This document shows positions 17,820 through 25,707 of a DNA stretch of 64,000 nucleotides, one piece after another; position 1 is the stretch's first letter, and the number at the start of each line of letters is the position of its first letter. The stretch covers positions 62,001-126,000 of the forward strand of contig JAFYKF010000009.1 in assembly GCA_017537745.1 (NCBI GenBank), read 5' to 3'. Made by a program: the position numbers and the translations under genes. This stretch comes from Candidatus Saccharimonadota bacterium (GTDB lineage Bacteria; Patescibacteriota; Saccharimonadia; Saccharimonadales; Saccharimonadaceae). Below the pieces are notes generated by a model. That model was not told where the DNA came from and did not search any database. It saw nothing but the letters and a program-made list of their open reading frames with translations.

Positions 17820-18554
17820 TTATTTCTTATATCTCAAACCTTCAATTCCCACCGCAGAGTTAATCACATTCATGTCAATATATTTTTCACCAATGTAACC
17901 ACTTAGCTCGCCTTTGTCATTATACTGCCAAACTGTCCACTCATTACCAATATCAATAAACACCGGATAAAACACATTCCTCGCCCACCTTGGATAACTA
18001 GCAAAATCCGCCGCTAAATATTTATCGTAATAGTCTTTTTGTGAATAGATCAACGGTTTTACACCATATTTCTCTTCCACCACCGCAAGAAAAGCCTTCA
18101 AACCACGAATAACTTCATCAATAGCAGGAGGATTTTGCACTTCTGCCATCGTCAATTCCATATCAACCGCTGGAATCAAACGCTCACCATCCAATTCTCC
18201 AACTGTTTTGATAAAATTCTCTGCCTGTTCTGCTCCACTTACGCCATAGATAAAATAGTGGTACGCACCAGCCACTACCCCAGCCTCACGTGCGGCGGCC
18301 CACTTCTCTTTAAAACTCGAATCGACATGAGTAGAGCCCTCAGTAGCTTTAATATAAGCAAATTCTATTCCCTGTTTTTTTAGCTCGCTAAAATCAACAT
18401 CTATCTGATAAGATGACACATCTACCCCCATCACCTGCCCGCTCAAAAACCACTTATTGATATTTATTTCACGATTTATTACCGCATTATACCCCCAAAA
18501 GCCCAACCCCACGAGAATCGCAAAAAGCAAAATCGTGCGAATCAGTTTTTTCAT
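17820..18554 (-). CDS. GH25 lysozyme-like muramidase
   Basis: A 244-residue protein with an N-terminal membrane segment (about 6-24) and a GH25 domain (about 41-235). The catalytic pattern is visible: GVDVSS with D45, then the DME motif (D131, E133), and a WQY near the end. GH25 enzymes cut the MurNAc-GlcNAc bond of peptidoglycan outside the membrane. In an episymbiont the target could be its own wall or the host's (inference). It begins 1 nt after the stop of the acylase gene, forming an operon. Confidence 0.9.
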   Translation of the reverse strand: MKKLIRTILLFAILVGLGFWGYNAVINREININKWFLSGQVMGVDVSSYQIDVDFSELKKQGIEFAYIKATEGSTHVDSSFKEKWAAAREAGVVAGAYHYFIYGVSGAEQAENFIKTVGELDGERLIPAVDMELTMAEVQNPPAIDEVIRGLKAFLAVVEEKYGVKPLIYSQKDYYDKYLAADFASYPRWARNVFYPVFIDIGNEWTVWQYNDKGELSGYIGEKYIDMNVINSAVGIEGLRYKK

Positions 18555-18555
18555 G

Positions 18556-19506
18556 CTATACCTGCACTAACTTCGACGAATCCAAATCATAATCAGACAT
18601 CGCCACAGATTGGATAGCCGGATTCTCATAAGTATTATAATAATAGGTCTTAGATGCTGACGAATATCCACCAGTATAAACCGTTATCTCACATTTGCCA
18701 TCCGCCATCTGAGCTGCACCATCAATCATCGCCACACCAGTTAACGTATGGAACAAACGCGAAACGTTTTCTGCTTCAGTCGTTTTTACTGGATAATGCG
18801 AATTAAGGTAAGCTACTCGCACAAATCTCGAAGGTGCATAATAATCACCTGGCATACCTCTCATCAAAGAACCACTACCAAACGGAGTCAATTTCTCCTT
18901 ATTCCAATAGACTCTTTTCGGCATATGCGGAATTACATTCATATAATTACGCAAATTTTCCCGATGCCAAGCATAACCAGGCTGGTTAGTCAGAACATCG
19001 ACATTATTCTCGAAAATCTCCATCCCTGCCGCGGTATATTCTACTACAATCGAACGCTTACCATCTCCAATAATAAAATGCAACTCCGATACCGGAAATT
19101 GCTCATTAATTGGCTTTGCAACAATCGCCACATCACGCAATGCTTTCTCAGCCTCATCTACTGTCGCAAAATTCATCGCCACCCAAAGTGGAAATTCATA
19201 AGCTGCCACGTTAGTTTTACCCTCAACAGCCTCAGGTTCATACTTAGCATAACCCGGGAAGTTCAAACCAGCAATTGCAAGACCAGACTCATTAGCACAA
19301 TCAAAATAAAGCGGCGTATTTTCTTCGACAATCGCCATCCCGATAATCGCACCCTGTTTTGACACCTGAGCACCCAAAAAAGGCGAAGCATACAAGAACT
19401 TACGCGGAGTAATTACGACTTTTTGGCCATAGCCAGTTGACCAATCCAAATTCCGACCAAAATACATATTCCCTTTATCGTCGCTAAATCTCACCCCTGT
19501 ACACAT
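18556..19506 (-). CDS. Choloylglycine hydrolase / penicillin V acylase family protein
   Basis: A 316-residue Ntn hydrolase. MCTG places the nucleophile Cys at position 2, exposed by removal of Met1. R18 and D21 in RNLDW match the family's positions, and NQPGYAWHRENLRNY contains the conserved Asn region. Family members cleave linear amides: conjugated bile salts, penicillin V or N-acyl homoserine lactones. No signal peptide, so it acts inside the cell. It is normally found in gut and other host-associated bacteria; the substrate here is open. RBS AAGGAG. Co-transcribed with the GH25 gene. Confidence 0.9.
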   Translation of the reverse strand: MCTGVRFSDDKGNMYFGRNLDWSTGYGQKVVITPRKFLYASPFLGAQVSKQGAIIGMAIVEENTPLYFDCANESGLAIAGLNFPGYAKYEPEAVEGKTNVAAYEFPLWVAMNFATVDEAEKALRDVAIVAKPINEQFPVSELHFIIGDGKRSIVVEYTAAGMEIFENNVDVLTNQPGYAWHRENLRNYMNVIPHMPKRVYWNKEKLTPFGSGSLMRGMPGDYYAPSRFVRVAYLNSHYPVKTTEAENVSRLFHTLTGVAMIDGAAQMADGKCEITVYTGGYSSASKTYYYNTYENPAIQSVAMSDYDLDSSKLVQV

Positions 19507-19531
19507 ATTTACTCCTTATATTAATATAACC

Positions 19532-19537
19532 ATTATA
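19532..19537 (-). promoter_or_regulatory. Extended -10 of the acylase-lysozyme operon
   Basis: TGTTATAAT on the minus strand, with TATAAT at 19532-19537, about 26 nt before the ATG and followed by AAGGAG. Confidence 0.5.
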
Positions 19538-19551
19538 ACATAAATCCAAAC

Positions 19552-19581
19552 AAAAATAGTCCCATAAGCAGGACTATTTTT
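19552..19581 (-). terminator. Terminator after the secreted sortase-fold gene
   Basis: AAAAATAGTCC and GGACTATTTTT pair perfectly around an 8-nt loop. It lies just past the stop at 19595 and could work in both directions. Confidence 0.85.
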
Positions 19582-19594
19582 GTAAAATCAAATA

Positions 19595-20290
19595 TTAATT
19601 CGCATAAAGCACAAGACGTTGCGCGCTACCGTTATAACAAGTCATAATAGTCATACGGTAGTAAGTACCATCAAGCTTGGCATTTACAATTGGATACATA
19701 CTAAAAGTATCACCATTATAACCAAGCGTATAGGCATCTAAACGATCATATACACGGTGTGTAGCAACGGTATAATAGCTAGCCACACCGTTCATTACTA
19801 CCGTAAATGGCATACCATCAAGATAGCCGCCATCATGCGCCCAATCCAACGAACCAAACACATAGTCAAGATTATGACCATAGATATGCTTACCAGTTTT
19901 GTAATACCAAGCTAATTGCGCATCACCAGCATTTTCAGCGGTAGTATCAGTATATTCAAGAGGAACGGTTAATCCATTAATCTGAATATAATTAGCAGGC
20001 AACTGATAAACTGGCTCTTCCGGAGCCGACTCAACATAAACTGGCTCAGCGTAAACCGGTTCAGAATAACCAACTTCTTCAGTAATAGTCTGAACAGGCT
20101 CAACCGGCTCATCTATTTCTTCACCAACATTGGCCACCACAGGCTCTTGCTTTATAACAGTTTCAACAACCTTATTGTTATCCAAATCGAGCACTGCAAC
20201 AGAATCCGATGCTGCTAGCATCTCCGGATTCGACATTATGCCGATAAAACTAGCGGCAAATATCGCCAATAAAACTCTACTTTTTCGCAT
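19595..20290 (-). CDS. Secreted sortase-fold protein
   Basis: A 231-residue protein with a signal peptide (about 1-28, RKSRVLLAIFAASFIGIM). A Glu/Pro/Val-rich linker (about 45-100, repeated EPVYAEPVYVE) leads to a sortase-like domain: GHN with the likely catalytic His, a long spacer, then MTCYNGSAQRLVLYA with Cys and Arg in the usual TC...R order. The order His-Cys-Arg matches sortases. Being exported rather than membrane-anchored at the C terminus is less usual. Start 20290 is preferred over 20302 because GGGAG lies 5-6 nt upstream. Confidence 0.7.
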   Translation of the reverse strand: MRKSRVLLAIFAASFIGIMSNPEMLAASDSVAVLDLDNNKVVETVIKQEPVVANVGEEIDEPVEPVQTITEEVGYSEPVYAEPVYVESAPEEPVYQLPANYIQINGLTVPLEYTDTTAENAGDAQLAWYYKTGKHIYGHNLDYVFGSLDWAHDGGYLDGMPFTVVMNGVASYYTVATHRVYDRLDAYTLGYNGDTFSMYPIVNAKLDGTYYRMTIMTCYNGSAQRLVLYAN

Positions 20291-20313
20291 AATAACTCCC
20301 AATGCTTACTTAA

Positions 20314-20343
20314 ATTATAACACAAACATTTTCACGTTTGCAA
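20314..20343 (-). promoter_or_regulatory. Promoter of the secreted sortase-fold gene
   Basis: TTGCAA (20338-20343) and TATAAT (20314-20319) on the minus strand, 18 nt apart, with an extended TG. The leader is about 20 nt. Confidence 0.6.
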
Positions 20344-20412
20344 TACTTTTATTATATCATACATACCTCAAAAAGTCAACGCTTATATCATATTTATAAG
20401 AGGTGCCTGCGC

Positions 20413-20441
20413 TTGCAAACTCCCTATAAGTTTGCTATACT
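20413..20441 (+). promoter_or_regulatory. Promoter of thyA-folA-glyA with an internal inverted repeat
   Basis: TTGCAA (20413-20418), 17-nt spacer, TATACT (20436-20441). The spacer is bracketed by a perfect inverted repeat GCAAACT (20415-20421) / AGTTTGC (20429-20435), a plausible repressor operator. GGAGG precedes the thyA ATG. Confidence 0.65.
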
Positions 20442-20459
20442 GTAAAAAACGGAGGTAAA

Positions 20460-21425
20460 ATGAGCAAATTTGATGACCAATACATTGATTTATGTAGGCG
20501 CATCCTGAAACAGGGGGAGAAAATCACCAATTACAAAAAATCCGACCATCGTGGCAAAACCGCCGCTTCAGCTATTCCAGATCACGCCGCCCAGGGGTCA
20601 TCCGAAGCCAAAACCATCCGACTCCCTCATCAAATATTGCAGTTTGACCTCGAAGAAGAGTTCCCAATTCTCACCTCTAAACAAGTAGCTTTTAAAACCG
20701 CTACTCTAGAAATCCTCTGGATTTATCAGGTCGCTAGCAATGACGTCCGTTGGCTCCAGGAACGTAATATCAAAATCTGGAACGAATGGGAAATAAATGA
20801 GGACGGCACCTATCTTGGTCGCGATATAAACAAAATCTTTGCTAAGAACCACCCCAATGAGCCAAAACCTGATTTTGCCCATACTATCGGTACCGCCTAT
20901 GGCTGGATCGTTAACAGATACCATCTCATTGATAATCTAATAGAAACCCTAAAGCAAAATCCCGGCAACCGCCGGATGGTTCTGTCACTCTGGCAAAATG
21001 AGTGGCTTGAAACTGCCGCATTACCATCCTGCGTCTGGAATTCACAATGGAATTTAACAGACGGCCGGCTTAATCTCCTAGTTACTTCTCGTTCCTCTGA
21101 TGTACCTCTTGGGTTACCGTTCAACGTCTCGCAATACGCTGTCCTCTGTTATCTAATTGCCCAATGTGTCGGGGCGCGCCCTGGCCAGTTTACCTTTATT
21201 ACAAACGACGCCCATATCTATGAAAATCAAATTGATGGCATCAAAGAACAGATTTCACGCTGTGACGAAGCTATTAAAAATGGCACCCTGCCGCCAGCTC
21301 CAACTCTTTGGCTCAACCCCGAAATTAAAGATTTTCACTCTTTTGACAATTCTCGCGCGCTGAAAGATATCAAACTTGAAAATTATAAGAACCTCGGCAT
21401 CATTAAAATGCCAGTTACGGAGTAG
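20460..21425 (+). CDS. thyA: Thymidylate synthase
   Basis: A 321-residue ThyA-type enzyme converting dUMP to dTMP with methylene-tetrahydrofolate. The nucleophile Cys (about 191) sits in LPSCVW; the SSDVPLGLPFNVSQYA motif and the ITNDAHIYENQ substrate segment are intact. It has a small insert near residues 40-50. It heads a three-gene unit with folA (1-nt gap) and glyA (2-nt gap), which completes the thymidylate cycle: ThyA makes dihydrofolate, FolA reduces it, GlyA recharges it. Confidence 0.97.
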   Translation: MSKFDDQYIDLCRRILKQGEKITNYKKSDHRGKTAASAIPDHAAQGSSEAKTIRLPHQILQFDLEEEFPILTSKQVAFKTATLEILWIYQVASNDVRWLQERNIKIWNEWEINEDGTYLGRDINKIFAKNHPNEPKPDFAHTIGTAYGWIVNRYHLIDNLIETLKQNPGNRRMVLSLWQNEWLETAALPSCVWNSQWNLTDGRLNLLVTSRSSDVPLGLPFNVSQYAVLCYLIAQCVGARPGQFTFITNDAHIYENQIDGIKEQISRCDEAIKNGTLPPAPTLWLNPEIKDFHSFDNSRALKDIKLENYKNLGIIKMPVTE

Positions 21426-21426
21426 A

Positions 21427-21903
21427 ATGTTTAGTATTATTGCAGCAATTGGCAAAAATCACGAATTAGGACGCAAAAACGAGCTAATTTTTCACCTCAA
21501 AGACGACATGAAATTTTTCCGCGATACCACCACTGGCCATAAAGTAGTGATGGGTCACAAAACTTGGGATTCTCTCCCTGGAAAGCTCAAAAACCGTACC
21601 AATATCGTCGTCTCTAGGCACGACGTTCCTGAAGCCGACCAAACCATCACCGACTTGCAATCCTACATCGATAAAAATAAAGATGCCGATGAAGAAATAT
21701 TTATCATCGGCGGTGGCACTGTTTATCATCAATTCCTGCCCTATGCTAAAAAACTCTATCTCACCGAAGTCGACGCCACCGAGCCCCAAGCCGACACTTA
21801 TTTCCCTGATTTCGACCCCAACAACTACTCCCGCGAAACAATCAAGGCAGGCACCGAAAATGAATTAAAATACACTATCAATAAATATACAAGAAAGGAT
21901 TAA
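21427..21903 (+). CDS. folA: Dihydrofolate reductase
   Basis: A 158-residue enzyme of standard length. MFSIIAAIGKNHELGRKNELIFHLKDDMKFF is replaced here by its key parts: the N-terminal IIAAIGKN strand, an active-site acid in the HLKDDMKFF helix, the GHKTWDSLPG cofactor loop and the IIGGGTVYHQF glycine motif. It reduces dihydrofolate to tetrahydrofolate. A longer frame opens at 21376 but would overlap thyA; ATG 21427 follows the thyA stop by 1 nt. Confidence 0.96.
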   Translation: MFSIIAAIGKNHELGRKNELIFHLKDDMKFFRDTTTGHKVVMGHKTWDSLPGKLKNRTNIVVSRHDVPEADQTITDLQSYIDKNKDADEEIFIIGGGTVYHQFLPYAKKLYLTEVDATEPQADTYFPDFDPNNYSRETIKAGTENELKYTINKYTRKD

Positions 21904-21905
21904 AA

Positions 21906-23279
21906 ATGAAAGATTTAGTATTTAATTTAATTGATGAAGAAAAAATTCGACAGAGCGAGGGGCTAGAGCTAATTCCTAGCGAAAATTATGTTTCTGCCGC
22001 TGTTTTAAAGGCTATGGGGAGCATATTAACCAACAAATATTCCGAAGGCTACCCCAGTTTTAAAGGCATAAATGAGTGGAGTGAAGACAAAATCGCCCAG
22101 GAAATTTTACCAAATTACCGCTATTATGGTGGACAAATCAATATTGACCGCATCGAGCGTCTCGCTATCGAACGCGCTTGCAAATTATTCCACGCCGACC
22201 ACGCCAACGTCCAACCACACTCTGGTGCACAAGCTAACACCGCAGTTTACTACGCATGGCTTGAACCAGGAGATACAGTTCTTGGCATGTCACTACCCGC
22301 CGGTGGTCATTTAACTCACGGCGCCCCTGTTACTCTATCCGCCCATGTCTATAATTTCATCGGCTACGGCGTAAAAGAAGATGGTGATATCAACTACGAA
22401 GAATTAGAAGAAAAAGCCCTGGGCGAAGACCCCAAAATCATCCTAATCGGCTATTCTGCTTTCATGAAAATCCCGGATTTCAAGCGCGTCGCTGCCATCC
22501 GAAAAAAAGCAGAGCAAAAACATGGCCACGAAATACTATTAATGGCCGATATGGCACATGTCGCCGGCCTTATCGCCGGTGGAGTCCACGATAATCCACT
22601 CGATTTCGGTTTTGATGTCATGACTACTACCACCCACAAAACACTTCGCGGTCCACGCGGTGGGCTCATCCTCTCTAAAGGTAACGTCGCTTCACCTCTA
22701 AAAAAGCCAGAAAAAACCCTCAAAAATATCCCTATTTTGATTGACCGTGCTGTCTTCCCTGGTACTCAAGGTGGTCCATTAGAGCATATTATCGCTGCCA
22801 AAGCCGTCGCCTTCGGTGAAGCTCTGAAACCATCCTTCAAGAAATACGTCAAAAACATCGTTAATAATGCCAAAGTCTTAGCCGATGAATTAATGAACTA
22901 CGGCTTCACGCTTCAAGGCGGTGGTACCGAAAACCACCTTATCCTTGTCGATATGCAAAAATCCTTCTCTATTGACGGCAAAATCTACGAAAAAGCCCTC
23001 GACGAAGTCGGCCTTACCCTTAACGCCAATGCACTCCCCACAGACAAAGGAGGCGCCTTCCGCCCATCCGGCGTGCGTCTTGGCACTCCAGCCATCACTA
23101 CTCGTGGCCTCGGCGAAAACGAAATGAAAGAAATTGCCAAATATATGAAACAAGTTGCCGACCTCTGTGTCAAAGCCAAAACCGAAGATCACCTAGCAGA
23201 CTACGCTACAGAATTTACCAAAATCCACAAAAACGTCAAATCTCTTGCTACCAGCTTCCCAGTTCCTGGAATAAAATAA
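21906..23279 (+). CDS. glyA: Serine hydroxymethyltransferase
   Basis: A 457-residue PLP enzyme. The cofactor lysine lies in the TTTTHKTLRGPRGG motif (Lys near 244), and ENYVS, GGHLTHG and PSGVRLGTPA motifs are present. It moves the hydroxymethyl of serine to tetrahydrofolate, giving glycine and methylene-THF for ThyA. It is the last gene of the thyA-folA-glyA unit. Some 30 residues longer than the bacterial norm, mainly through small inserts. Confidence 0.97.
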   Translation: MKDLVFNLIDEEKIRQSEGLELIPSENYVSAAVLKAMGSILTNKYSEGYPSFKGINEWSEDKIAQEILPNYRYYGGQINIDRIERLAIERACKLFHADHANVQPHSGAQANTAVYYAWLEPGDTVLGMSLPAGGHLTHGAPVTLSAHVYNFIGYGVKEDGDINYEELEEKALGEDPKIILIGYSAFMKIPDFKRVAAIRKKAEQKHGHEILLMADMAHVAGLIAGGVHDNPLDFGFDVMTTTTHKTLRGPRGGLILSKGNVASPLKKPEKTLKNIPILIDRAVFPGTQGGPLEHIIAAKAVAFGEALKPSFKKYVKNIVNNAKVLADELMNYGFTLQGGGTENHLILVDMQKSFSIDGKIYEKALDEVGLTLNANALPTDKGGAFRPSGVRLGTPAITTRGLGENEMKEIAKYMKQVADLCVKAKTEDHLADYATEFTKIHKNVKSLATSFPVPGIK

Positions 23280-23281
23280 TC

Positions 23282-23301
23282 AAAAAAAGCCAGCCGGCTT
23301 T
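23282..23301 (-). terminator. Terminator after the tRNA-Ala(GGC) region
   Basis: AAAGCC-GGCT-GGCTTT followed by a T-run on the minus strand. On the plus strand the same hairpin lies just after the glyA stop but with a weaker T tract. Confidence 0.65.
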
Positions 23302-23329
23302 ACGTTAATGGTGGAGTGTGCGAGGCTCG
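23302..23329 (-). repeat. Partial copy of the tRNA-Ala(GGC) 3' end
   Basis: These 28 bp are identical to 23362-23389, which cover the tRNA 3' end with its CCA and a short flank. The direct copies are 60 bp apart. The 32 bp between them contain their own inverted repeat (GGCTCG/CGAGCC in combination with the copy). Only the acceptor and half the T arm are duplicated. Confidence 0.85.
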
Positions 23330-23368
23330 CACCGAAGGTTCGAGCCGCCATCGCACCGATGACGTTAA

Positions 23369-23444
23369 TGGTGGAGTGTGCGAGGCTCGAACTCGCCACC
23401 TCAGCTATGCCATAGCTGCGCTCTACCAGATGAGCTAACACCCC
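23369..23444 (-). tRNA. tRNA-Ala(GGC)
   Basis: Acceptor GGGGTGT/ACACTCC with the alanine G3:U70 pair, anticodon stem CAGCT/AGCTG with loop ATGGCAT (anticodon GGC), T arm GCGAG-TTCGAGC-CTCGC, discriminator A and encoded CCA. It reads GCC/GCU. Confidence 0.95.
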
Positions 23445-23483
23445 AAACTACAAAGTACTACTCATATTATATCACATTTTCAG

Positions 23484-23514
23484 GAAAAACCTCCCAAATT
23501 CATCATTCGGGAGG
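23484..23514 (-). terminator. Terminator after the HD hydrolase gene
   Basis: CCTCCC/GGGAGG hairpin, followed on the minus strand by GTTTTTCC. It lies 18 bp past the stop at 23532. Confidence 0.75.
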
Positions 23515-23531
23515 CTCCAAGGTAGGAGTGA

Positions 23532-24317
23532 TTATCTTTTTAACCTTTCAAACGGCAAGATATCTCTTTTGCGCCACGGAAAAGGCGCACCGCGCACATC
23601 CGTTACGGCTGCATCAAGCAAAGCCAACACCGGACGCTTAATCGAATCCGGAAACTTCCGAATATGTGCACACATATGGGCCGCCCAGCAATCAGCCGCC
23701 GTATTAGAACGAGTCACACGCATATAATACTTGTCCGCCTCAGTCGGTTCGACCTTTGCGGTAGTCATGCCTGTGCGGCCAAATTTCTCATAATAAAGCA
23801 GCGTCAATACCGCCTCAAGCTTATCGAGAGCATAAATCGCCCGGCCATTATGACCATCCAAATCCTGAAAGCTCCAGAAATCAAGCTGCATCGGGATAGA
23901 ATAATCAGTCGGCAAAAACCGCAGCATATCACCGAAAACAGCGCGCTCCTTTTCGGCCTTTGCCATGTGCGAGACGCTACCGTCATCCGGTACATCGCCC
24001 ATCTCGGCTTCTCCGATGTCATGGCAAAGCCCAGTCATCATAATCGCCCAAAGTTCTACAAACGAATTGGGTTCATAAAGCTGGAAAAAATCATTACCGA
24101 AGCACGCAACAAAAGTTGCCACTAGCCACGCAACCTTGGCCTGATGTTCCAAATCTGACTCCCCACGGAAAAAAATCGCATCCTTTGGCTCCGGCACACC
24201 ATCTGGTGTCATCGGCGTTACACCCACAAGTTCAATTCCCTTACGTCGAATTGCACTAGTGGTCGCAAATTGCTGATAGGCCTGCCAAATCCCCGCCACA
24301 TCAGTATACTTAACCAA
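23532..24317 (-). CDS. HD-domain hydrolase (5'-deoxynucleotidase YfbR-like)
   Basis: About 261 residues. The HD metal site is visible: ESDLEHQAKVAWL supplies the first His, LCHDIGEAEMGDVP the HD pair, and LDKLEAVL the distal Asp. This pattern fits the YfbR/YfdR group that dephosphorylates nucleotides. The frame opens with GTG at 24326, but the Shine-Dalgarno GAGGGAG almost touches it; TTG at 24317 has proper spacing and is preferred. The gene is richer in G+C than its neighbours, with its own promoter and terminator, which may mean separate acquisition (inference). Confidence 0.75.
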   Translation of the reverse strand: MVKYTDVAGIWQAYQQFATTSAIRRKGIELVGVTPMTPDGVPEPKDAIFFRGESDLEHQAKVAWLVATFVACFGNDFFQLYEPNSFVELWAIMMTGLCHDIGEAEMGDVPDDGSVSHMAKAEKERAVFGDMLRFLPTDYSIPMQLDFWSFQDLDGHNGRAIYALDKLEAVLTLLYYEKFGRTGMTTAKVEPTEADKYYMRVTRSNTAADCWAAHMCAHIRKFPDSIKRPVLALLDAAVTDVRGAPFPWRKRDILPFERLKR

Positions 24318-24364
24318 AAAAATCACTCCCTCTCAAAGAACTCCCACCTTATCTATATTATACC

Positions 24365-24405
24365 ATAAAAAAACGAACCGGGATTGCATTCTCGGTTCGT
24401 TTTTC
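24365..24405 (-). terminator. Terminator of the infA-to-rpsI operon
   Basis: AACGAACCG (24372-24380) pairs with CGGTTCGTT (24393-24401), followed by T-rich sequence on the minus strand. It lies 10-50 bp beyond the rpsI stop. The HD gene's TATAAT (24357-24362) follows at once. Confidence 0.85.
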
Positions 24406-24415
24406 TCTGCAAATT

Positions 24416-24817
24416 TTAACGCTTACTAAACTGTTCTTTCTTACGAGCAGAGCGAAGACCGTATTTCTTGCGCTCTTTCTCACGTGGATCACGCGAAGTG
24501 AATCCAGCTTTCTTAAGAACTGGACGAAGATCTGGTGCTTCAAGCACGAGAGCTTTCGAAATTGCAAGTTTAATTGCGTCTACCTGACCAGACAAACCAC
24601 CACCTTTAACCACGATAGTAATATCATAGTTTTTCTGCTTTTCAGTGATAGCTAACGGATCAGTAATCTCAGCAAGATAAGTTTTGTTACCAGAAAGGTA
24701 TTCCAAAGCTGGCTTACCATTAATAGTAATTTCGCCCTTACCCTTATAGAGACGAGCTGAGGCAGTCGCAGATTTACGACGACCTAGTCCATAAATATAT
24801 TTCTTTGCGTCTGCCAT
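24416..24817 (-). CDS. rpsI: 30S ribosomal protein S9
   Basis: A 133-residue protein ending in the family signature RDPREKERKKYGLRSARKKEQFSKR-like tail, with GLGRRKSATA at the N terminus and GKPALEYL and KGGGLSGQVDAIKL in the core. The basic C-terminal tail reaches the P-site tRNA. Its start overlaps the rplM stop (TAATG). Confidence 0.97.
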   Translation of the reverse strand: MADAKKYIYGLGRRKSATASARLYKGKGEITINGKPALEYLSGNKTYLAEITDPLAITEKQKNYDITIVVKGGGLSGQVDAIKLAISKALVLEAPDLRPVLKKAGFTSRDPREKERKKYGLRSARKKEQFSKR

Positions 24818-25242
24818 TACTTAATCTCCTTTGGGTTTTGTGCTACGTGAGCATGTTCCGCTCCGTCAAAGATACGAAGACGAGCCATTCTATCAGCAGC
24901 CAATTTATTCTTCGGAATCATTCCCTTTACAGCCTCACGAATTGCTACTGCAGGATTTTTTTCAATCACTTCCTCAAGCTTTAGCTCGGTAAGACCACCC
25001 GGGAATTGGCTATGACGATAATACTTCTTCTGAAGCATCTTTTCGCCAGTCACCTTGATATTCTTGGCATTCACTACCACCACATAGTCACCGTTGTCGA
25101 TGTGTGGAGTATAGGTAATTTTACTCTTGCCCATCAACTTGTCAGCAATAACTACCGCAAGTTTGCCAAGTGGCAGACTTGAAGCGTCGACCACCCACCA
25201 TTCGCGCTTAATCTCGGAAGATTTTTGTGAATAAGTTTTCAT
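24817..25242 (-). CDS. rplM: 50S ribosomal protein L13
   Basis: A 141-residue protein with WWVVDASSLPLGKLA, the GDYVVVVNAKNIKVTG core and the AVKGMIPKNKLA motif. It is an early-assembling 50S protein that binds 23S rRNA. It overlaps rpsI by 1 nt and abuts rplQ. Confidence 0.97.
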   Translation of the reverse strand: MKTYSQKSSEIKREWWVVDASSLPLGKLAVVIADKLMGKSKITYTPHIDNGDYVVVVNAKNIKVTGEKMLQKKYYRHSQFPGGLTELKLEEVIEKNPAVAIREAVKGMIPKNKLAADRMARLRIFDGAEHAHVAQNPKEIK

Positions 25243-25706
25243 TACTTCTCCTCCTTCTTAGCAGTCTTGGCAGCCTTGGCTGGTTTTTCAGCTTTTGCAA
25301 CTACCTTTTTAGACTCTTTCTTTTCTGGTTTTGCAAACTTCTCAAAATCGATTTCGTCTACAAAACTAATTGTACCCATCTCGGCATTATCACCACGGCG
25401 GAATCCTGCTTTCTCAATTTTGAGATAGCCAGAATTACGCGTAATCTGTGGAGCCACCACATCCATCAGAAGATTTGCGGTTTCAATGTCATTAAGACGT
25501 GAAATAACTAGACGTCTATTAGCAAGGCCACCCTTCTTTGCTATCGTCACCAACTTCTCAGTTATGCGGCGAATTTCCTTCGCACGCGCCAGAGTCGTGG
25601 TGATACTTTGCTCTCTAATAAGGGAGCAAACCAGAGCGCGCCTTAGCGCCAATCTCTGGTCAGTTTCACGACCAAATTTTCGGCCTTTATAACTATGGCG
25701 ATGCAT
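25242..25706 (-). CDS. rplQ: 50S ribosomal protein L17 with Lys/Ala-rich tail
   Basis: A 154-residue protein. Residues 1-about 118 match L17 (GRKFGRETDQRLALRRALV, then AKEIRRITEKLVTIAKKG and the NSGYLKIEK-type end). The last 35 residues are a Lys/Ala/Glu-rich low-complexity tail beyond the family's normal length. It directly follows rpoA, as in most bacteria. Confidence 0.96.
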   Translation of the reverse strand: MHRHSYKGRKFGRETDQRLALRRALVCSLIREQSITTTLARAKEIRRITEKLVTIAKKGGLANRRLVISRLNDIETANLLMDVVAPQITRNSGYLKIEKAGFRRGDNAEMGTISFVDEIDFEKFAKPEKKESKKVVAKAEKPAKAAKTAKKEEK

Positions 25707-25707
25707 A

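Noticed and set aside
22451-23192. Open frames antisense to glyA
   Set aside because: They mirror the codon structure of the real gene and have no start signals or recognisable domains. The same applies to the frames antisense to rpoB, rpoC, leuS and the FISUMP genes.
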